Assembly: GCA_019055375.1 (NCBI GenBank) | Contig: JAHQIW010007199.1 | Coordinates: 186,001-250,000, forward strand | Source: Parelaphostrongylus tenuis | Lineage: Eukaryota > Nematoda > Chromadorea > Rhabditida > Metastrongylidae | DNA: 64,000 bases | Direction of reading: 5' to 3' | Part shown: positions 35,701 through 47,700 of the stretch, one piece after another | Position numbering within the stretch: position 1 is the first letter of the stretch | Layout of the letters: the number at the start of each line of letters is the position of its first letter | The notes under the pieces: model-generated | Told to the model about the DNA's origin: nothing | The model's database searches: none | The model's input: only the letters and a program-made list of their open reading frames with translations | Position numbers and translations under genes: made by a program

Positions 35701-38700
35701 TTTGAATATTGTTATCCAGTTCTGACACGGAAGAAGATCATGTATTACTCTAGAATAGCATGATTCGGCGTGGGAAACATATTAGTTCATCAAGTAGGTT
35801 ATTCTCGTCAGAAAACACTTTCTTGTTTACTACATATGGCGTAGATATTCCGATCCCGTCGAAAAAGAGGAGAATACTAGAAGTAGCGGTAAAGAGTAAA
35901 GGCATGAAAATGAGACAAAGAAACGTCAAGAAAGCTATGCCGGCAAAATAGTACATCTTTAGAACTCATTATTGGATTCTGGCAGTTTGTACTTTTTTTC
36001 TTCAAGACAATAAATATGCTGGTAAATATATAAATAAATAAATAATAAATAAGTAATTAAAGTAAATATGCTAAACATGGTAAAGAAAGTAAATAAGAGT
36101 ATTTCATTGTTCACATATTTCTTGCAAATATATTCAGTTTCTTTGAGAATTATTCAGTTTTTTAAAAAAATTTTTGTTTTAAGATTAGCTAGTGATTAGT
36201 CTTTTTATAACGACCCAGCCATTCATTTTTGCAAGTGTTCTTGTGTTGAATTTAATTGAACGTTAATTATCTATTTGGTGCTCTCCATTCAAGAGATTTT
36301 TGCCTATGAACGCTATCGTTATCTCACCAATTTTGAATCAATTTGATTTATCTAGTCCATAAAAATTATCATTCATTCCACCCGATAAAAAAGATGATGT
36401 ATCCCAGTAATTGTTTATGTAGTTCCTTCCAATCTACAGATTTATAATATTTTGCTATTACTGTGATCAAAAATCGCATAGCTTTTTGGAGCACAGTAAT
36501 GTTTCAGCTGATCCAAATTTAACAAACAGGGCAGGTGTGCCGGCTTTTAATGAATGTGAGATTCGGCCTGTTACATCGTCGTCGGTCAGTTCATCGACTA
36601 ATCGCATTAATCGCAACCGTCACAAGAATAGCTGTCATCTTGGCTGAAATCCAGTTGCAAGGCCACAAACCTCCTTTCGATTAACAGAGAACAGCAATCT
36701 ACTGCGGTAAAGCCAAGAAATGCTCTGATGTGACTAGGAGAACACAAGAAAACTACACTTATTTGCCATCGGTGTGTTAATGAGCAGAACCCGATGGATC
36801 CTCAACGCGCTGTCAAACTCGCTCATGAACGGCTTCACCTTTATGGATAGCGATTGAAAGTTACGGACAATCTGCGGTCTATAGTAGAGTTTATATTTTT
36901 TATAATCAGAAGAACTTTTTTAAATCGGAATGTTCTAACTGTTTTCACCTGACATCCTTGTACTGACACTCATGATTTCTTTGGACGACATGTCTCGGGA
37001 GACCATATAAGACTACTAGAAGGTGTAACCTTGCAGCGTCTTTTCTTTGGCGCACCTTTGCAGCCTTTCCTGCCTTTCCAATTCATTCACCGCTTTTTCT
37101 TACCGAATGAGCTTTGATTTCTTGGGATGCTAATGTTGAAATTCAGTGTTTCATTCGCTGTGACGACAAGGCAAGGATCTCTATCGGTAATCACTTGGAT
37201 CTTTTTTCCCCACATCATCGCAATTTTCCCACTGGTTGTTTCACCATTACCAGCCAAAAGATCCATCGGTGAATGTGCGTTTTGTTGACGACACATTGGC
37301 CGACGGTGCGTAGTCGTCGATCTGGTCTGCTTGTCGTTGTCTCTCATTCTCACTGGGTGACAGATCGTTGGTGGAAGGGGGAGCCGACAAGACGAGCGCG
37401 TCGTTGGCTCGTCGGGGACGACACGGGTTGGGCCGCAGCCGCCGTCTTGTCGATTGCACTCTTCGTTCGTTCACGGGCAACAGACTCGTCCCTCTCGTCG
37501 GCTGACGACGCCAGTGGTGCTGGCCAGTTGGGGACCAGGAGATTGTCAACTGAGAATGGAGCAGCGTACCACCAAAGAGGGTGCTTAACCTCCCGTCTCA
37601 ATCCATTGATGCTGGAGTCTTTTTTTTTCGGTCAACATAGAATGACTGGAATGTGGGTTAGGGTTGGAATGAGTTAGAATGTGAGATTACCTAAACTATG
37701 CCCACAGATATACCTAGTAACGTAGAGTGATGAGTAAAACTTTCGCGTCAGGCGGGACTGGGACCCGCACCTCACTCTATCGTGGAGCGAAATGTATGAA
37801 ATCTTACCACCTCTAAAGGGGTTAAATAAAAATAATTCCATCTGATCTTGAATATCCTCAAAGAATTCGAGAATTCTGTCAACGACGTTCTCAAAAAGGA
37901 CAAAACAAGACAGCAGGAGTTATTACTATGTTGATCCAGACTTCCTATTTATCTAATCGCTTCTAGCACTGGTCTAGTGTTGTAAATACACCCATTGATG
38001 TGGAGTGATGTGCAAATTTTTTTGCGTCAGTTGAGACTTAAACTCACATTTCACCCTATCCGGAGGCGCATGCTCGAGCCGCTGCACTACCGACGCCTGT
38101 TTTGGCACCACTGGGTTCTACTCCCAACTGACGCAAAAGTTTTGCACATCACTCTACATCAATGGCTAGGTTGATTATGTTGCGTGGTATCACAGTTTAT
38201 GTCAAATCTGTCTCACTAATCTGGTTTGTGGTTTTTCTTAGACAAAAAACCTTGTGTGAGTATTCTTGTCGTCTGCCCTTTTTTTCCTTAGAGCTATCGG
38301 AAAATTTTATTCTATTCTAAGTGTCAGGGTACTAATTTTTTCTAGTTTTTACGAGATCTTCAGCAAATACCTACTATCATTCGATCGTCGGCACTACGAC
38401 GAAAGCTTGCGGCATCGAACAATCCCTCAAGGGTGCATTATACGTCCCACTCATCTAGCATCGTTAGAGAAAGGGGTATCCGGAATATTAAACAACTTTT
38501 AATGGCTTACTGATGTACCAAATCAGTGTTCTAGCCTCCCTGACGAATATGGTACTGATTTACCTAACGTGAAAAGATAGCTGGTATGGTGCGCTTTGGG
38601 AGCGGAGTCGAACCAAGGGACCTGTATAACAGGTCCCCTCTAACCACGAAGTTACACAGCTCCCTTACATTATGATGTGTACAAATGACCATGAAACCTT

Positions 38701-41700
38701 AAGCGCTTTTGAACTACGTTGTTTACAAATCCACAACGGATAAGAGTAGTTTGTTGAGAAAGACTCATTTCCAGCGTTTTTATTCTCATTAGTTTGTGAT
38801 AAACGGCAATTGTGAAATTTCTATTGATGAGTCTATTTCGATGGTCCTTATGGTGTCTCATTTTTGTTAATGAAACAAGCGCTCTGAAAACATTTTTTTC
38901 TATCCTTTATGTGGTTGCACCATAAATTCTTTCGCACTATTGCTTCAGTGAATTTTTTCTCTATTTCAAATTAGGTTACTGCCAGAAGAAGGCTGTGGTA
39001 TATTACAAAATGTTATAGTAGCTTTATGTGATACAGCCGTAACATAAAATGAGCTATCGCAAAATGATGCTTCGATTGACTCCTCATGCATTGACCGACC
39101 ACCTCAAATTGCAAGGTCAACTTTCCACATTTTAGAGAAACTGGGTTCTGCTTTAACAAAAGTGTCGAAGTCTGAAAGAAATAATACTTGGACAGTTGGA
39201 ACTTGGACGGTCCGTCTTCACAAATTCTGCGCACCCCGGCATATTTTCCATTCACTTCTTCCTTTCGCCATTGTCGTCCATGGTGATGATTTGATTCAAG
39301 CGGCAGCTGGCGCAAGTTCCATACACTGATGTGTTAAACATCGTCAGCTTCAAGAACAGCGAAATGATTCTTCTTACGAACACATCAGCTCAACGTGTAG
39401 GTGGTCGTCCACAGGGTCCGGTCCTAAGTAGAGTCCACACTGTAGTTCGTTTTGTCTATCTGTCGTCTGATCTTCTCACTACATGTGAAAATGGACTGAA
39501 TAAAAATTGATAACAGGTTGATTACTCCTTCATAATGAAAGAACTAATAGGACAACACAGTAGACTGACTATGGACAAAGCGTTGTTTAGTTGTTATCAA
39601 TTTTTACTTGACCCATCCTCACATTCTGTGCAATTTGTAGCAGCTTTTGTATTCAATTCGTTTCGTCGTATCCGACGTCTAGACCTTCTGGTAGATATGT
39701 AGGTTTGGCTGCCAGTCCAGAACTACGATCATCTTCATGAACGCTGTTTGAGCTTTTATGTCTTCGCTACAAGCTTCTTCTCGTTTTGCAAATCTGAGTG
39801 AGTTGTTTTGTCAATGGAGCCAGTTTTCCCACATCGGAAGTGTCGTCTTGTTGACTCGAGGCGAGACCGAGCCAGAAACCATACGTGTACTGCACAGTTT
39901 TTGAGATACATATGTGTCTTGCTTTTCAAACTATACAATGCGCCGTATCCTTACTTTAAGTATCTTGTTTTTCACAGAAGTACTGATTTCTAAGTGGTTA
40001 TTAAATCTTTGAGAATTTTCAAAGTTTGACCAGCTACCTCATGATCAATTTAGTAGAATTTTGCTTCATTTTCAGGTCTCATTAACCTCGTAATAGTGCT
40101 ATTATACTTTAATACTGTTCACCTTGTTAAGAAATGAACGATAGAGATGAAATTACCTTAGCGCCAGAAACTCTGTGATTAGCTGTCAGGCTCGTATTGA
40201 ATCAAATGATTCAATAAAATGCTTTCAATCTTAGTGAATGCCCATCGCAAAGAAAAATCTGTGTTTTTGGTTACAAGTTTTGATTTTGCAATTTTTTAGC
40301 AGTCTACTATAGCAATTGACATGATTTTCGAAACCAAGATGTTATCTCACAAAGTGTTAAAGTAATAAATCTAGAATGATTGTCCATTTTTGGCATGAAC
40401 AGCATCTTTATTTGCCAATTTTGTTCCTCTTCTTTTAGTTATCTACGTGGTCTGCTTTAGAACTACTGCATTCTCCTCAACTTCACTAATCCAAAGTAGC
40501 GGCAAGTAATCTCCATTCAGAATGACACGAGCACTGTTGAAAACTAGTGTATGAGTTCTTGAGTTCAGAGCCTTTGGCCTTTTTTAAAAGGCATCTTCAC
40601 GCCTCACTTCTGCATTTTTTCCTATCAATGTGTTCACCACAGTCACTGAACATAGTTGGAGCAAATATTAAGAGTTCACTATGCTTTGAGAGCCTTGCGA
40701 TATGATTGATGGAATAGTGGAAGTTTTGCACCTAGTTAGTTTTCTTGAAGCTTCATTACTCGCAATCCTATCTTCATTTTTGCTTCGTTCTTCTTCCTGG
40801 ACATAGTTCTTCCTTCATTGCTACTTTTAAAATAGGTGGCAAAAGATGGCAAAGCAAGATTTGATGGAAACTTTCCGTCAAAACATACTTAGCATCCATC
40901 ACAATTTAGTATAGTTCATAGTGATGCAGTGTAGCGGTCAATAACTTCAGTGAAGTAGTGTTACCCCATTGAACATGCTTATCGATGGAAATTATTGCGA
41001 TCAATGAAAGAAATGTGACAGCTTACAAACTGTCTTTTCTGTGGGTAACTTGCTTGAGTTAATATCTCTTACTTGAAATTTTCTTGCGTCCAATCCTTAT
41101 CGCTTCAATCGCTAATGGAGTGGTAATCTCTCTGTGAAGGATAAAAGATAAAGCTCTCGGCGTTAATCAATTTTCGAGGGTTCGCCATGCGCTTGTCTTC
41201 CATTCTTAGCTTTGCTTGAGGTTAGTGAATGCATATCTGGCCTTTACAATGACTCACGATGGTCTACCGAAGTATCAAATCAGTGCTGCTACTCTCCCAG
41301 ACAATTACCGATTCATCGACGCCGTGGGGATGGAAGGTTTGGTGAGCCCTGCGCTCAGGATCAAACCATCGGACCATCAATTGATTGATCATGTATCTCA
41401 CAGAACACCAGTAACTACTGCGCCACACGCGCCCCTATCATCAGTGGGTATATCTGCCTCATGTTCAACAAATGTTGAGCAACAAAAGAGCAAAGAAGAA
41501 AGCATTTGGAATTGGTTGACCCTCTGATGGATGGGCCACTCAGTCAACTTTATCGAGCATTGTTAGGCATGACTAAATGGGTTTCTGCTCCTCAAAATGG
41601 CATGCGGTGGCATAACAATGTGTGAAGTTTGCTGCTTTTCTCTCGGACAAATTTGTTCACAATCTGCCGATCTTGAGGGGATGAAACGGCTACTAAGTTG

Positions 41701-44700
41701 AGACACGGTATCGAAGCAGCGAAAAATCCAATGTGTATTGTAGGATACCTCTGCTCCCTGCGTTATAGGCGAGACGATGGAGGAAGACTGATAATGTGTT
41801 TTACAACACATAATTCAGCTCGATACGATACACTTTAAAAATACACATAGCATGAAATGGCTGTTGTGGACATTGGTTCTGTGTCATTAAGATTGTGGAG
41901 ATGGGGATGATGGATTAAAAGGGTTTACCACTGTATCTTTGTGTAGCTTTGAGAGCATAATATGTTAGTTATGTTCATTATATGGAAGTCGGTTATTGAA
42001 ATTCTCCTTCTAGTCTCAAATCATTTCAGCGCCACTTCAGCAGGTCAGATATCATCAGTTTCAAAGGGTCCGTGTTAAAGCTGAACTTCTACGAAACTTC
42101 AGCTCTAACCTTTGGAATTCTCATGCACAGACGTGAAGTCTTCTTTCTAGACGGAAGTTCATTGGATAAACAATAGTTTTCCACTCTTCACGCAGTTTGT
42201 GACTATTGTCTTCTTTTTTTTTGACTGGAGTCTGTAAAGACGAAACACGTGTATTGGGCTGTACAAGAGCCCTTACCGGACCACATGACAAAGTTGGCTC
42301 AAATAATATTGAAAGGATTTATTGAAAATTGAGCGTGGTCTTAATAAAGCACTCGAAGGAAAGGTATAATATGATAAGAAATACCAGCCAGCAAGCAATC
42401 GAGTGCGAAAACACTCCTGTTAGGTGAAAATTTCGCTTGACATAGAGTGAAAGGGAGCAGAGCTCCCGAGAGAACTGACTTCAAAAATATCGAAAGATGA
42501 CGGGTTCTGCCCGACTGACGAGTGTGTAAAGACGAAACACTTGTATCGGGCTGTACAAGAGCCCTTACCAGACCACATGACAAGTTGGCTCAAATAATAA
42601 TGAGAGGATTTATTGAAATTTGAGCGTGGTCTCAATGAAGCACTTGAAGGAAAGGTATACTATTGTCTTTTATTGGCATTCTCGAATGAATATTGGTAAT
42701 CTTTGTGACATCACCGACCATGTTTCGCTAATGCCGCCTAAAGTGCTCCAAGTCGTGTAGAATTGAAAACTGTAACTACTAGTTTTCTTTCATATCTCTG
42801 CGTTTCTTGAAATCGGCACTAATCTCCCAAAGATGATATATTCGTCGTTGCTATATAGTGTGTGTGGTAGCCGATGTCCGACTGCTGTCCAAGGCGAACA
42901 GCTGTCTTAATGGCGAACTCATCCTATCTCGGTCTACTGCTGGGCTGCACTCCTCGTTGCTTGGAATGGCCTCGTCGAAGAGCGAGGTCGATCAGCGCCG
43001 GTTGTTGAGTGGGTCGAGTAGGGTGTTGATGACTGTGCGATGCGCATGCTTACGTGAATCTACAACGAAAAAATTTTGAATTTCTTCAGGAATCCGATCA
43101 AAGTAGGCATCACTTTCACTTGGTTTATTCGAATATTTGAAGATATTGGTTAAGTAGAATGATGCCTTGGGAATTTATTACCAGATACAGTTTCCTTTCC
43201 TATAGTTTTCCTTCTTGAAGGCGTTAAGCTGATCTCAGTTAAAACAATGCTGGGTGCATCTATGAGAATTAAGTAGTGGTTTTTTCTGTTAATGGGAAAC
43301 AAATGAAGAAACGACACCTTTCGCTGGACGAAAAATTTACATAAGAATGTAAGCAATCATTTAAAATCTTAAATCTTGGCTACTGCACTACATGATCCTT
43401 TTTCGGAAAGACTCATCTATAGTGCTTTACCATTCAAAATAAAACTGTGTTTTACACCGCCCAGGCACTCCAACTGTTACCTCCCTAGAAGCAGAAGAGC
43501 ACATGCATGTGTAGAAGAAGCTTTCAATATCAGAGTTAATAAGAACAGTGTTGGAAATACTGAATCTTATACTATCAAACGATTTCTGATAGTCTAAAAG
43601 AAGAGCTCTGTCCTACGAGAAATATGCGCGTGTGAAACACAAATGTTTTCCTTTCGCTAAAGCGTTATAAAAAGACTTTTTCAAAGAAACGGCTACGTAT
43701 GGTATTAGCCAGAGGTTCAAGCTTTTGAATTATTATTTAAAGTGCAGTCTTTGTCCTGCAAAAGGGATCGTTTCTTCGTTTGATTCCTGCTAGTAGAAAG
43801 AACCTAAATCTTTGTAACCCTGTTCTCGTTTATCTATTTAATGTCACATTTCTTTTGTTGTTTATCAAAAGGATTCCATCTGCAGTATCAGTGTTGTCCC
43901 AATGACCTTATTTTCAGAAAAATCACCATCGTACAGTTCACCGATTGTCCTTCGAATTAGGAATCATCCTCAAACAAATGAAATATATTTGAAAAAGGAG
44001 ATCCGAGAATTTTGTTGATAGATTTCGTATTTAGGAACCTGGCTGTGAAATACGTATAATCCTAATTTTGAATTTCACGGTGAACTTACTGAAGTTTTAT
44101 GTAGAATATGTGCTTTGCTCAGTTGTCTTGACACTACTCAGCAAGATGTAATTCATCACTAATCATTATACTACTAAGGAACGAGTTGTTCATTGGGAGT
44201 GATGTCGGCCATTACGAGCCACATTGGCCGTTCAACTCCTCACCGTGTAAATTGAGCCTGTCATCTTTCACGGATGGAAAATTAGTATCATACTTGTCTG
44301 GAAGGAGTTCACTCGTTGAAGCTCAACTTGGAACGCTCTACCTCGGCTTTCTCAGGACTCTAGGGAAAATCACTTTGACCAGCATTCAGTGACATTCATG
44401 GCAAAAGGGAGATCCTCAAATAGCAACTGAGCTCACACGCAAAAAGGTGCAAGAGTGTGAATGATGGATTCGCGAAACGAAACGAATGCAAGAAATTCTA
44501 GAATCTTCATAATAGATATCAAGTACGAGTGACTTATAGAGAAAATTCAGTACTAGTTGTTCTGAATTTCTTGACTAAATGTAAGCATTTCATTAGTTGA
44601 CTGGCTGAATGTACAACAAGTTTTTTTTTCATTATAAGACTGATCAGAGTAGGACAATGATTTTATATGACACCAATCATTGTATCAATGATTCTCTTAC

Positions 44701-47700
44701 TTTTGCTTTTCATACAATGAGTGCTCTTCTAATGAAGAACACAAACAATAGTCAGTGTTTTATAATAAGTGATATGAATAATAATAGCATTATTTGTTTT
44801 CCGCTTTTTTGGAATGGAATAGTACTAACAGTAGTTAACAGCAGGAATAAATGACGATTTAAGAAACATGTTCCATCACATTTTGAGGAACATTGTTTTT
44901 CGTGCGTAAATCGCTCTACATTTCGATTGCACATGAATCGTAGCGCTGCTATGTACTTGAATTTTCCGATGTATATCAATGTAAACATCTTTGAATCAGT
45001 CTGGTATAACCAAGCAACACCTTTGGATGCATCCTCTTCGTTGTCTGGCCGTAGAAGTCAGGATTTGACTTCTGTTCAAGTTTTCCACTTCTTGAATTGT
45101 TTATCGTTACGAATGTTTTTTATTCCCATGGCGATGGTAGAGAGTGAGTCAAATTTTTGCACGTTGGAGACAACAACGTAGATTCAGCTTCAAATTCAGT
45201 GCTGCACCCGCCATTTGAGACGCTGTGTTTAGATCGCGATTTTCTAATAATCGTATGATTATTTGAGTATTTTCTGATTTTCCATATTGCCTCGAAATAA
45301 ATTGGTCCTCAAGGGCTTTTGTGTCCAAAAAAGCATAGTTCCATGTTTTTACCTTAATCACTTCTTGCACATACACGTCGTTGTTGCTTGCAAATTGATC
45401 AAATGACCAGAGAATTTCACATAGAATGTAATATCTTATGGAGTAATGTGGAGAGGCACTATCCGCATTCGTTTGGTGTACAGAATCGAACATCTTTGTG
45501 GTCTTTAACTGAACGGCGTATTTTTTGAAAAATTGGTCATCAACCTTATATGATGTAATCCTACCTTCTTATGCATCTCAAAGTATTCAATTCAAAAACT
45601 GAGCACATTCTCAGATTTGAATGGAGCTATCTCCCTTACGTTTGGAGGCGGAATCATATTTTGTTCTAACCACTAATCAAAAAAGTGCATCAATTGAGAT
45701 TTCCTGAGGTCGTTCTCCAAAATTTCTTTCTAAAAATGTCAATCTAGATGTTTTTTGGATAATTAGTGATCATTTGTGAGAAAGTTTGACATTGATGACT
45801 TTTCATCATTTTTATATGTGTCTATTTGAAATTTTCAACAAATTCTCAAATGATTAGCAGTTAATGTTTGTGAAAGTACTTCTGTAGTCACTTAGTGATT
45901 AGGTCATGCTTTTTTCTATTTCAGGACACAAGCCCGGACGATGACTCGAGTATCGACGAGTCGATGTCAGCTGATCCACTTGATTTCGCATCTGTTCTTT
46001 CAGCTTTCATCACAAATGGCAATCCGTTGATGAACAGTAGTGCTATAAATGGGATCACGGTCTGTCCATATCAAACGTTTCGAAGTTTTCATAAGTTATA
46101 TTCTTAGTGCTTTTCTTTCTTGTAAAGAGGTAGTGCATGAACATTTTACTTTCTAAAGCCTCATTGGTATATCCTACAACACATTTGCCACCATGCCGTT
46201 TTTTCGTCGATTGCTTATAATTTGTGAGTAACTAGACAGCTTAAGGATCTTTAGAACTGGGCAAAAGTATAGGAAAAAAAAGGGAGCGGTTAGCACAGTG
46301 GTAATGCACTCACCATGAACCCGAATCTGGGCCGCTTTCACACCGCCCTGATTAGGTCTTATATCTAGCTGGAGCTGGGAAATTGATAGAAGACTTTTCG
46401 CAACCAATCTCACTTTCCTTAATTTTCGTGGAACTGCCTTAACTTGAGTTTCTCAAGGTTGTAGTAGGATTCTACCGCATCATCACTTGACGAAATTCAT
46501 AGAGAAGAACGACAGCTAAAGAGCTCACGCAAAAATTTCGGAGACCTTCGTAGTTCATGATTCTGAAGAAACGAATAACTTTTCAAGTGTTACACAGGTA
46601 CAAAATTGCTCAAAATTGGAAGTTCGAAAATTTGATGGAAGTTCTCAATACAGAAAAAACGAGAAAAAATTTTACTTTCGTAATTATTAACATGCGCGTA
46701 ACTCTCACTAGATCAATGATGCATTTGGAGATAATATCATATCATGCTGAACAAAATCCTGCTTATCCAATTGTTTTTGTGTTAAAAATGAAAGCCTCGT
46801 CAGAAAAGAAGGGAAGACGCAGAGTACACGACCTATCTTCGAAAGAAAAAGGCGTGATTTCATTTTGGTAGAATGAGAAAGTCGATGTTGTCAAAAATGG
46901 TCAATAGATACTTTTGATGATAATCATACTACTGAATTTCGTTAAGAGCTGAGATTTTTTCTTATCCAAGCTGTAAGGCTACATTTGTTTTTTCAGAGCA
47001 CATTGAACTGAGCGTATTTATCAAAGAGAATTTATGGAACGATACTGAGTTGTCATAAGTGCGGAGGAGAAGGCCGTGCTTTAGTTGAATTTGCAACCAA
47101 AGTCATCTCAACCTACAACTTTAGCCGTACAAATTAAATGGCTATAGTGAACTTACCCAAATAAAATAAATTCCGTAAAATTTACAAGCTCTGGGCAGCA
47201 AGTCACAAGTTTAGTTATGCAGTCAGAATGGATGTGTTCCAACCCACCTCCAGTCAGCCAAGCTTCAAATCCTTCGAAGTCAGGAAATTAGTGTCAGAAT
47301 TGTCTAGCCAGCTCTCTGCGATCCTTAAGGCTGCTTACTATCTGTGATGACCTAGGAATGCCTTAGTACAGCTATCCTAGTGTTCCAGAGAAAAACATTC
47401 TTGACCAACATTCGCCAACATTCATAAAGAAGATCAAAATCTCTGGTTCTCAGTCGCGTATCTTTACGAATTATGAACACAAAGAAACGAATGGAATTAT
47501 TCTTTTGACGGCCGCAAGCGTTGCGCGCTTTATGTCCATTGGATTGCCTGTAAAAAATGCAATCGAAATAGTATGTGTCGAAATCAATACACATGTTTGT
47601 GAGAGACTTGGATAACTTCACATTATTCGATGTCTTCTCATGTGGAATAAAGAAACAAAGCCAAGATAGGCTTATAGATTCCACAAGTCACATTTTTTTT

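Larger units (their letters stand above)
42222..42665 (+). repeat. head-to-tail tandem repeat (292-base period) with hammerhead ribozymes
   Basis: Two directly repeated segments (42239-42366 and 42531-42660) share gacgaaacac, gggctgtacaagagccctta, ccacatgacaa, ggctcaaataat, ggatttattgaaa, gagcgtggtct and gaaggaaaggtat. The period is 292 bases, so about 1.45 monomers are present. A complete hammerhead core lies at the start of the second unit and a damaged one at the start of the first. This is the organisation of retrozymes and of Penelope-like pseudo-LTRs. No open frame is present. Confidence 0.85.

Noticed and set aside
37247..37677. 134-codon and 100-codon frames in the 37.4 kb island
   Set aside because: Open in three frames on both strands, without recognisable domains or exon borders in phase with the gene.
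38543..38575. Another CTGACGA...GAAA string
   Set aside because: No complementary stem I or stem III surrounds it, so it is not a hammerhead.
41216..41527. 103-codon plus-strand frame
   Set aside because: It lies almost wholly on a reverse-oriented SINE, so it is a chance frame.
46557..46871. 104-codon plus-strand frame
   Set aside because: No domain, no fitting splice sites and a composition like the surrounding intron.
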